Assembly (NCBI GenBank): GCA_002746395.1
Contig: NVXA01000006.1
Location: forward strand, 176,237 to 182,283
Reading direction: 5' to 3'
From: Paracoccaceae bacterium
GTDB lineage: Bacteria > Pseudomonadota > Alphaproteobacteria > Rhodobacterales > Rhodobacteraceae
DNA length: 6,047 nt
Shown: piece after piece, positions 1 to 5,465 of the stretch
Layout of the letters: every line of letters starts with the position of its first letter
How positions within the stretch are numbered: the stretch's first letter is position 1
Notes under the pieces: generated by a model
The model's input: only the letters and a program-made list of their open reading frames with translations
The model's database searches: none
Told to the model about the DNA's origin: nothing
Program-made: the position numbers and the translations under genes

Positions 1-1704
1 GCCCCCCTCGTAGAGTTAAGTGCCGCAGGATATATTACCGCCGGCACACCGATTGATCCCCGCGACTGGGAAGGCAACGGTGTCGATCAAATCGTTGAAC
101 GCATACGTCTGGCCGCATTGACGGGCGCAGGAAACATCATTTTGCTGCATGACGCTGGCGGGGACCGCTCGGATACGCTGAAAGCCCTGCCCCGCATCAT
201 CGAAACGCTGCAAAACGAGGGATTCAACTTTGTATCGCTGGATGCGTTAATGGATAACGACGCCATTAATTTGATGTCAGTGGCAGATGACCAACTGGCA
301 AAAGTGGATGCGGTATCGTTTTCTTTGATAGCCTTTGTCGGTAACGCACTGGTCTGGATGTTCGCGGTTGCTATTACGTTGGGGATCGCGCGGTCGGCCA
401 TTATTGTGGTTCTCGCTTACTTTCGGCGCCAACCCAAGTGGCTGGATGATACGACAAACCCGCCTGTCACGGTAATTGTTCCGGGCTACAATGAAGAACC
501 CGTGATTTTACGAACCGTGGAGTCGGTTCTTGCGTCGAATTATGCGAACCTGAAAGTTATGGTGATTGATGACGGTTCCACCGACAAGACATTTGATGTG
601 GTCGAGGCCGCATATGGCAAAGACCCGCGGGTGCAGTTGGTTTCGCAGAAAAATCAAGGAAAAGCGCAGGCGTTGAACCATGGTTACAAACTAGCCCAAA
701 GCGAGATCATCGTTGCCATTGATGCGGATACCATCATCTTGCCCGATGCAGTTTCCCGTCTTGTGCGCCACTTTTCCAACGCAAAAGTCGGGGCCGTCGC
801 GGGCAACACCAAAGTCGGCAACCGGATGAACATTCTGACACGGCTTCAAGCGGTGGAATATATCACTTCGCAAAATCTGGATCGTAGGGCGTTTGAACGC
901 TTTAACGCTATTCTGGTGGTTCCCGGCGCGATTGGCGCGTGGCGCAAGTCTGTGGTTGATGCAGTCGGCGGCTATTCTTCTGAAACGCTGGCGGAGGATG
1001 CCGACCTGACCGTTGCCATCATCCGCGCCGGTTATCGCGTAACGTACGAGGCAGGTGCAATCGCCATGACAGAGGCCCCTGAAACTTTAGCGCAACTGCT
1101 GCGCCAACGACTGCGTTGGTCTTTAGGGATCATGCAAACAGGATGGAAACACAAACGCGCAATACTTGAGGGCCGCGGGATTGGCCTTGTCGCGATCCCG
1201 AACATCTTGGTGTTCGGGGTGGTCCTATCATTATTTGCGCCCATCGCCGACATCGTGTTTATCACGGCGCTATTCCGGCTGGGGCGCGATTTTATACACC
1301 ACCCGACGATGATACCCGGGCTGTCTTCGCCTGCGATCTTTATCGCCTATGCCGCATATTTTTTATCGGATGTGTTTTTATCGGCACTGGCCCTATTTCT
1401 GGAACCTAAAGAGGATAAACGGTTGTTACTCTGGGTGCCGTTCCAACGCTTCTACTATCGCCAATTACTTTACATCGCAACACTAAGGTCCGTCGGGCGG
1501 GCTTTAACAGGCCGCCTGACGGGATGGCAGAAACTTACGCGAACGGCAGATGTCAGTGTCACGACCCCCACCGCACGATATGCGCATCGGGATGTCGCGT
1601 TGCAGCACATTAAATCCGCGCCAAAGCCTAGCCAGAAAAGACCTGGCAACCTGTTTCTGTTAACGCGCCCGATACCACGGGATAATCGCGATCCGGATTC
1701 ATAA
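1..1704 (+). CDS. Bifunctional polysaccharide deacetylase / family 2 glycosyltransferase, membrane-bound (5' partial)
   Basis: The reading frame is open from base 1 to a TAA at 1702-1704, giving 567 visible residues, so the true start lies upstream. Residues 1-90 look like the end of a NodB-homology deacetylase, including the late motif LLHDAGGDR (about 48-56). A hydrophobic stretch at about 107-140 (one or two membrane segments) follows. The GT2 catalytic domain shows VPGYNEE (160-166), DDGSTD (190-195), DAD (241-243), an acidic ED pair in LAEDAD (about 332-333) and QRLRW (369-373), the full D,D,D,QxxRW set of processive synthases such as PgaC, NodC and chitin synthase. At least two more membrane helices lie at about 390-475, then a basic tail. 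Known family chemistry is polymerisation of a UDP-sugar, typically UDP-GlcNAc, at the inner membrane; the fused deacetylase would act on the product outside. Some relatives also carry an N-terminal GH18 domain, not testable here. The 3' end overlaps a convergent gene by 77 nt. The class is secure; the polymer is inferred. Confidence 0.93.
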   Translation, partial: APLVELSAAGYITAGTPIDPRDWEGNGVDQIVERIRLAALTGAGNIILLHDAGGDRSDTLKALPRIIETLQNEGFNFVSLDALMDNDAINLMSVADDQLAKVDAVSFSLIAFVGNALVWMFAVAITLGIARSAIIVVLAYFRRQPKWLDDTTNPPVTVIVPGYNEEPVILRTVESVLASNYANLKVMVIDDGSTDKTFDVVEAAYGKDPRVQLVSQKNQGKAQALNHGYKLAQSEIIVAIDADTIILPDAVSRLVRHFSNAKVGAVAGNTKVGNRMNILTRLQAVEYITSQNLDRRAFERFNAILVVPGAIGAWRKSVVDAVGGYSSETLAEDADLTVAIIRAGYRVTYEAGAIAMTEAPETLAQLLRQRLRWSLGIMQTGWKHKRAILEGRGIGLVAIPNILVFGVVLSLFAPIADIVFITALFRLGRDFIHHPTMIPGLSSPAIFIAYAAYFLSDVFLSALALFLEPKEDKRLLLWVPFQRFYYRQLLYIATLRSVGRALTGRLTGWQKLTRTADVSVTTPTARYAHRDVALQHIKSAPKPSQKRPGNLFLLTRPIPRDNRDPDS

Positions 1705-2242
1705 TGATCTGTTGAACCGCGGTAATCTGGCGGGCGCACTGTGTAGCATCACCAGAACGGGAACCGGATCCGTCTACATAAATATCTAACCACGGAAGAC
1801 CATTGTAACCTGTATGGCACGGGCCATCCTGCGGATTTCGCCCGTCACCGCAGACATCCTCGACGATCACGTATTTACGCAAATTGGGAATATAAAACCG
1901 CGTACCGGCTTCGAAATCAAGCGTTTGCCTATTACCGATGATAGTATGACCAACAGCGATAGTAATGGGATCACGGTAGGTTCCCTTACCACCGGCCTTA
2001 CGGTGGATAACGGGTTTGGATATTTCAGCTGATCCCGGCGGTGTGTTGTCCCAGTAACTATACCCTGTCAGGTAAATATCAAACGTCGTCTCCCCATTAC
2101 GCGGTGACGACGTGGACAGCACCACAGAAGCGGGACTGGAGGTTAGGGATTTACTACTGGCGGACTGGGTTGTAGCACTGCTACAGGCACTGGTTACAAG
2201 GACGACCACTGAAAGGCCGATTAACATCCTTGAAAATCGCAT
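1628..2242 (-). CDS. Putative secreted lipoprotein with double-psi beta-barrel-like domain
   Basis: This 204-residue protein starts at an ATG at 2240-2242 with AGAAGG about 8 nt upstream. The N-terminus is a lipoprotein-type signal: basic MRFSR, a hydrophobic core, then VTSAC with the candidate lipidated Cys20, followed by a Ser/Thr-rich linker (21-52). The folded region (about 53-204) contains TGYSYWDNTPPGSA (59-72), GTRFYIPNLRKYVIVEDVCGD (113-133) and WLDIYVDG (151-158). The run of a GTxFYIP strand, a VED turn and a DIYVDG strand recalls double-psi beta-barrel/3D domains (RlpA, MltA), where spaced aspartates matter; D129, D133 and D153 are candidates. Four cysteines besides Cys20 (131, 142, 169, 199) could form two disulfides, fitting a periplasmic location. 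I recall similar hypothetical proteins in ascomycete fungi and some alphaproteobacteria, but cannot check. It lies convergent to the polysaccharide synthase gene. A cell-wall or polysaccharide role is only an inference. Confidence 0.8.
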   Translation of the reverse strand: MRFSRMLIGLSVVVLVTSACSSATTQSASSKSLTSSPASVVLSTSSPRNGETTFDIYLTGYSYWDNTPPGSAEISKPVIHRKAGGKGTYRDPITIAVGHTIIGNRQTLDFEAGTRFYIPNLRKYVIVEDVCGDGRNPQDGPCHTGYNGLPWLDIYVDGSGSRSGDATQCARQITAVQQIIMNPDRDYPVVSGALTETGCQVFSG

Positions 2243-2485
2243 ATTGAACTACCTTCTGAATTGCATATATCTCTTTCGAAGTGTCCCGAATATCTGTTTT
2301 TGCCGCCCTCTTTATGTTGGCGGGGCGATGTTTGATTCCGGCAACATATACGTGATCGCGCATTTTGTAACCTGTTTTGTTGGAAACGGCACGTACTCGC
2401 TTACCGCCTACGACGACAAGATCCTATCCAAATTGGCCACATAAGCGAGGTTGACCGTTTTTAACTAGCGAAATAACCGATTAGT
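2243..2485. other. Intergenic region between dctM and the lipoprotein gene
   Basis: These 243 nt separate two same-strand genes. The only firm element is the lipoprotein Shine-Dalgarno AGAAGG near 2251-2257. An 8-bp inverted repeat CTCGCTTA (2396-2403) / TAAGCGAG (2442-2449) has a 38-nt spacer and no T-tract. No good -35/-10 pair, terminator or small coding gene stands out. The gap length suggests the lipoprotein has its own promoter rather than being part of the transporter operon. Confidence 0.6.
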
Positions 2486-3781
2486 TTACATCAGACTTGG
2501 CATAAACATCACGATTTGCGGGAACGCGATAATCAAGCCAACAGCCGCCAGTAGTAGCAAGAAAAACGGCAGGGCGGAACGGGCGATGGACAGGATATTA
2601 ATGCCAGTTAACCCTTGGATTACGAACAGATTAAAGCCCACGGGCGGAGTGATCTGGGACATTTCGACCACGATCACGAGATAAATTCCGAACCATAACG
2701 GGTCAATCCCTGCGCCGTCTATCATGGGCATAATGATTGATGTTGTCAGGACTACTACGGAGATTCCATCGAGGAAACAGCCTAACAAAATGAAGAAGAT
2801 CGTCAGTACACCAAGCAATGCGAGCGGTGACAGGTCGAACGCACCGATCCATGCCGCAAGGTTGCGCGGGATGCCGGTGAAGCCCATGGAAACGGTCAGG
2901 AAGGCCGCGCCGCCAAGTATAAAGGCGATCATAGCGGAGGTGATTGTGGCCCCCATCAGGCTTTCTTTCAGCATTTTCCAGCTTAGGGTTCCTGAGAAAA
3001 ACGACAAGATAATTGCGAAAATCACGCCCAAGGCGGCGGCGTCTGTAGGGGAGGCGATACCTGCGTAAATCGAACCTATAACGCCGATGATAAGGATCAG
3101 AACCGGTATCAAACGACGGGAGGATTTGACCTTTTCCATGAACGTGTATTTGGCATTCTCGGACGGAATGCTGGATGGGTTCATAAGCGCGCGAACGATG
3201 ACATAGCCGCCAAACATTGCCACCAGCATGATGCCCGGAATGATACCTGCCACAAACAAACGCGCGATAGATTGGTCGGTGGCGACGCCGTAAACGATCA
3301 GGATTATTGAGGGCGGGATTAACAGGCCAAGCGTGGCGGAACCGGCGAGCGTGCCAATAACGAGGCGTTCGGGATAGCCGCGATCCATCAATTCAGGAAC
3401 CGACATTTTACCGATGGTGGCGGCAGTCGCGGCTGATGAACCGGACACCGCGGCGAAAATCGCACAACCGATAATGTTGACGTGTAACAACCGCCCCGGA
3501 AGGCCGCCAAGCCATGGGGAGAGGCCTTTGAACATGTCTTCTGACAGGCGGGATCGCAGCAATATTTCCCCCATCAGAATAAATAACGGCAGCGCGGCCA
3601 ACGCCCATGAGTGGCTTGCTCCCCACATGGTCGTGGCAAGGACTTGACCAACGGGAGCGTTGGAAAAGAACACCAGTGCGACGCTACCAACGGACAAAAG
3701 CGCAATGGCAACCCAGACGCCAAGGCTGAGAAGGCCGAGCAATACGCCCAGCAGGACGAGCATGATAATAGGATCGGACAT
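2486..3781 (-). CDS. dctM: TRAP transporter large permease subunit (DctM family)
   Basis: This 431-residue, very hydrophobic protein is full length for DctM (about 425-440 residues). It forms the ion-coupled transport channel of a tripartite ATP-independent periplasmic transporter. Family landmarks include ALPLFILMGEILLRS (62-76), the IFAAVSGSSAATAATIG region (108-124), MSVPELMDRGYP (126-137), LLIPPSIILIVYGVAT (153-168) with FVAGIIPGI (176-184), the second-half FLDGISVVV (336-344), and EMSQITPPVGFNLFVIQG (373-390). Hydrophobic segments run throughout, consistent with the elevator-type core made of two inverted repeats. The ATG at 3779-3781 directly follows the dctQ stop codon (TAG then ATG, no spacer). 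No strong Shine-Dalgarno is seen, only a weak GGAACAAGAA, so translation is probably coupled to dctQ. It is the last gene of the dctPQM unit; no clear terminator follows the TAA at 2486-2488. Confidence 0.96.
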   Translation of the reverse strand: MSDPIIMLVLLGVLLGLLSLGVWVAIALLSVGSVALVFFSNAPVGQVLATTMWGASHSWALAALPLFILMGEILLRSRLSEDMFKGLSPWLGGLPGRLLHVNIIGCAIFAAVSGSSAATAATIGKMSVPELMDRGYPERLVIGTLAGSATLGLLIPPSIILIVYGVATDQSIARLFVAGIIPGIMLVAMFGGYVIVRALMNPSSIPSENAKYTFMEKVKSSRRLIPVLILIIGVIGSIYAGIASPTDAAALGVIFAIILSFFSGTLSWKMLKESLMGATITSAMIAFILGGAAFLTVSMGFTGIPRNLAAWIGAFDLSPLALLGVLTIFFILLGCFLDGISVVVLTTSIIMPMIDGAGIDPLWFGIYLVIVVEMSQITPPVGFNLFVIQGLTGINILSIARSALPFFLLLLAAVGLIIAFPQIVMFMPSLM

Positions 3782-4306
3782 CTATTCTTGTTCCATATTT
3801 TCGAGGACGGGCTCGCGGGCGATTAAGGTCGCAACGAATAAGTCGATGAAGGCGATTGTTAGCATTACTAACCCCGCCGAGGTCGCTAGTTGCGGGATCC
3901 AGAGCGGGATGGCGATGATGCCGTTGGAGAGATCACCGTAATCGTAGGACTCGTAATTCAAGCGGATCATGTAGTAGGCCGCGTAGCCAGACAGCATCGT
4001 GCCAAGCCCAAGGCTGAACAGTTCAGCCCCTAGGCGCGGGATATGCCCGAAGGTTTGCAACAACAGTGTGACACGGATGTGGCCTCCTTGTTTTAACGTA
4101 TATGCCAGCGCCAGAAAGGATGCGGCGGCCAGCGAAAAACCCGCGAAATCAGCGTAGGACGGGATGGTCATGCTGTAGGCCGACCCGAATATCTTGGTGA
4201 TCAGGTTCAGGACCACTTGGGCGGACACGACCAAACAGATCAAAACGATGAACCCTGCTGCCGCAAAGCCGCTGGCATTATAAAGGGTATCGAGAAATTT
4301 ACGCAT
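3782..4306 (-). CDS. dctQ: TRAP transporter small permease subunit (DctQ family)
   Basis: This 174-residue membrane protein has four predicted helices (about 12-36, 50-70, 90-112 and 132-160), as in DctQ. Characteristic stretches are SYADFAGFSLAAASFLALAY, then LKQGGHIRVTLLL near residues 70-82, and IPLWIPQLATSAGLVML in the last third. DctQ packs against DctM as a scaffold and takes part in docking the binding protein. I chose the ATG at 4304-4306 because GGGAGG lies 5 nt upstream of it. The frame stays open to an ATG at 4387, but that start would overlap the dctP stop, add a polar basic 27-residue extension unlike the family and read through the intergenic hairpin. The internal ATG at 4321 has no ribosome site. 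The gene is the second of the permease operon and abuts dctM without a gap. Confidence 0.93.
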   Translation of the reverse strand: MRKFLDTLYNASGFAAAGFIVLICLVVSAQVVLNLITKIFGSAYSMTIPSYADFAGFSLAAASFLALAYTLKQGGHIRVTLLLQTFGHIPRLGAELFSLGLGTMLSGYAAYYMIRLNYESYDYGDLSNGIIAIPLWIPQLATSAGLVMLTIAFIDLFVATLIAREPVLENMEQE

Positions 4307-4311
4307 TGTCG

Positions 4312-4317
4312 CCTCCC
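4312..4317 (-). promoter_or_regulatory. Shine-Dalgarno of dctQ (decides the start)
   Basis: The minus strand reads GGGAGG here, followed by 5 nt (CGACA) and then the ATG at 4306-4304. It is the only good ribosome site between the dctP stop and the hydrophobic core of DctQ, and it sits just after the intergenic hairpin. It supports a 174-residue product over the longer 201-residue reading. Confidence 0.8.
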
Positions 4318-4320
4318 GCA

Positions 4321-4350
4321 TAAAATTAGGGCCGGACATTTGCCCGGCCC
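4321..4350 (-). terminator. dctP-dctQ intergenic hairpin, probable attenuator or 3'-stabilising stem-loop
   Basis: On the minus strand a perfect 7-bp GC stem, GGGCCGG (4350-4344) pairing with CCGGCCC (4335-4329), closes an 8-nt loop (GCAAATGT) and is followed at once by TAATTTTAT. It begins 14 nt after the dctP stop and ends before the dctQ ribosome site. The geometry resembles a Rho-independent terminator with a short, imperfect T-tract, so partial read-through is expected. In binding-protein-dependent uptake operons such intergenic stem-loops commonly allow the periplasmic receptor to be made in excess of the permease. The structure is seen directly; the strength and mechanism are inferred. 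Confidence 0.72.
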
Positions 4351-4364
4351 GTGTCTTGGTGCGT

Positions 4365-5339
4365 TTAGTTGCCTTGGTACTCGGCAATAACGGCTTTGGC
4401 CTCGTCGCTGGCGGTTGCCTGAAGATCAGCCAACATGGTCGCGCCGATAGCTTTCAAACCGTCCATCAAAGCAGCACTTGGCTCAACAATGATCATGCCG
4501 TTGTCTGCCATGACTTGGGTTTTGGCAGCAGCCTCAGCCGCGCTCATTTCCCAACCACGAGTTTCGGCGGTTGCAGCAGCGGCAAGAACAGCTGCCTGAA
4601 CATCAGCGTCTAGCTTGTCAAACATCTGCTTGTTCACAACTACGATGTTTTTAGGAACCCATGCGTTGATTGGCGTGTAGTGTGTAACGAAATCCCAAGC
4701 CTTGGAGCTGGCACCCGTGGAAGGCGATGTGATCATCGCTTCAACCTGACCCGTTGCGAAAGCTTGTGGAATGTCTGGCGAGGCAACCTGCGTTGGGGCC
4801 GCCCCTGCGAGGGCTGCGAAGGATTCTAATGCCGCGTTATAGGCACGGAATTTCAGGCCAGACAGGTCTTCAACTGTGGCGATTTCGCCGTTGGTATAAA
4901 GGCCTTGTGCGGGCCAAGGAACCGCAAACAGTGGCATCAGGTTTTGTTCAGCCAGCAGTGCAGTAACGGCTGGTTTCTGGGCTGCCCAAAGGCGCGCTGC
5001 ATCTTCGTAAGATGTGGCCAAGAACGGTTGGCTGTCCAGACCGTAGGCTGCGTCCTCGTTCGAGAGGCGCGACAAGAAGAACTCGCCAATCGGAACTTGG
5101 CGGCTGCGAACAGCGCCTTTGATGTCTGCGTGTTTGAACAGCGAACCGGCGGAATGCACAGTGATGTCCAGCGCGCCGTCTGTGGCTTCTTTTACGTCAG
5201 CCGCAAATTCGATGATGTTTGCTGTGTGGAAAATTGCGTCGGAATACGGCGTTGGCATATCCCAGTTTTGGGCCTGCGCCGAGACGCCAAACGTGAATGC
5301 AACGGCTGCACCCCCGATAAATCCAGTTAGTTTATTCAT
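4365..5339 (-). CDS. dctP: TRAP transporter periplasmic solute-binding protein (DctP family)
   Basis: The 324-residue product has a Sec signal peptide (MNKL, hydrophobic core, cleavage probably SAQA|QN after residue 23) and the usual DctP length. It binds the substrate in the periplasm and delivers it to DctQM. Landmarks: VHSAGSLFKH (61-70), IGEFFLS (84-90), DSQPFLATSY (102-111), PWPAQGLY (141-148), GLKFRAYN (161-168) with Arg165 at the position of the family's carboxylate-binding arginine, QAFATGQVEAMITSPSTG (192-209) and WVPKNIVVVN (227-236). The pattern of NWDMPTPY start, GSLFKH and WVPKNI resembles, from memory, the group containing Bordetella DctP6/DctP7, which bind pyroglutamate. The substrate is therefore likely a monocarboxylate of that kind, but this is unproven. 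The start has GGGAGGAA about 7 nt upstream. It is the first transporter gene, after a 126-nt gap from iclR. Confidence 0.95.
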   Translation of the reverse strand: MNKLTGFIGGAAVAFTFGVSAQAQNWDMPTPYSDAIFHTANIIEFAADVKEATDGALDITVHSAGSLFKHADIKGAVRSRQVPIGEFFLSRLSNEDAAYGLDSQPFLATSYEDAARLWAAQKPAVTALLAEQNLMPLFAVPWPAQGLYTNGEIATVEDLSGLKFRAYNAALESFAALAGAAPTQVASPDIPQAFATGQVEAMITSPSTGASSKAWDFVTHYTPINAWVPKNIVVVNKQMFDKLDADVQAAVLAAAATAETRGWEMSAAEAAAKTQVMADNGMIIVEPSAALMDGLKAIGATMLADLQATASDEAKAVIAEYQGN

Positions 5340-5370
5340 GATAGACTTCCTCCCGAAATCAAAATTTTAT

Positions 5371-5398
5371 CTGCAACAGACCATTGTTTCCGATGCAG
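5371..5398 (-). other. Possible weak stem-loop in the dctP leader
   Basis: CTGCA (5371-5375) and TGCAG (5394-5398) are perfect inverted repeats 18 nt apart, with an inner AACA/TGTT pair (5374-5377 and 5384-5388 region) that is offset. If transcription starts near 5410 this lies in the dctP 5' leader, upstream of the ribosome site at 5347-5354. The stem is only 5 bp with a large asymmetric interior, so it may well be chance. Confidence 0.2.
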
Positions 5399-5408
5399 CA
5401 TTTTTATC

Positions 5409-5424
5409 GTGAGATAATACTCAC
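5409..5424. promoter_or_regulatory. Candidate operator palindrome GTGAG-N6-CTCAC upstream of dctP
   Basis: A perfect 5-bp inverted repeat with an ATAATA spacer lies in the iclR-dctP gap, 70 nt upstream of the dctP start. On the minus strand the spacer reads TATTAT and could itself be the -10 element, so a protein bound here would block the promoter. A second inverted pair, TTATCG (5404-5409) and CGATAA (5432-5437), frames it asymmetrically. IclR-family proteins bind short palindromes near their target promoters, and the adjacent iclR gene is the natural candidate. The repeat is seen; the binding protein is inferred. Confidence 0.45.
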
Positions 5425-5445
5425 ACTTTGTCGATAAATTGTCAA
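5414..5445 (-). promoter_or_regulatory. Candidate dctP promoter (-35 TTGACA; -10 uncertain)
   Basis: The minus strand carries a perfect TTGACA at 5445-5440. The best -10 by sequence is TATTAT at 5419-5414 (one mismatch to TATAAT), but the spacer is then 20 nt, longer than the usual 16-18. At 17 nt the hexamer would be a poor GAGTAT. Position, about 75-105 nt before the dctP ATG and after the iclR stop, suits a separate promoter for dctPQM. The long spacer could mean an activated promoter or that one box is wrongly assigned. Confidence 0.35.
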
Positions 5446-5465
5446 CGTGTTCGAAAAGCCGCAAG

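Noticed and set aside
118..120. TTG as the start of the glycosyltransferase gene
   Set aside because: The frame is open to base 1 and the upstream residues continue a plausible NodB-type deacetylase domain; a start here would cut that domain.
2303..2323. CCGCC/GGCGG stem in the dctM-lipoprotein gap
   Set aside because: Only 5 bp with an 11-nt loop, and the flanking run is A-rich, not T-rich, on the transcribed minus strand.
2181..2363. 60-residue minus-strand frame overlapping the lipoprotein start, possible leader peptide
   Set aside because: Only a weak AACAGG upstream, runs into the lipoprotein coding region in another frame, and encodes no recognisable pattern.
2112..2444. 110-residue plus-strand open frame across the lipoprotein start and the intergenic gap
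   Set aside because: It is antisense to the lipoprotein signal peptide, has no recognisable domain and no good ribosome site.
2396..2449. 8-bp inverted repeat CTCGCTTA/TAAGCGAG as a dctM terminator
   Set aside because: The 38-nt spacer, absence of a T-tract and the length expected by chance in 240 nt make a terminator unlikely.
4307..4387. Longer N-terminus for DctQ starting at 4387
   Set aside because: It overlaps the dctP stop, runs through the GC hairpin and adds a polar extension; the ATG at 4306 has a GGGAGG site and matches family length.
4905..5330. 141-residue plus-strand open frame opposite dctP
   Set aside because: It lies entirely antisense to a well-supported gene and its composition (many Cys, Arg, Val) is typical of a shadow frame; no ribosome site or family motif seen.
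5408..5426. CRP/FNR-type site TGTGA...TCACA at the dctP promoter
   Set aside because: On the minus strand TGTGA and TCAC are separated by 8 nt rather than 6 and the right half lacks the final A, so the palindrome does not fit the CRP consensus.
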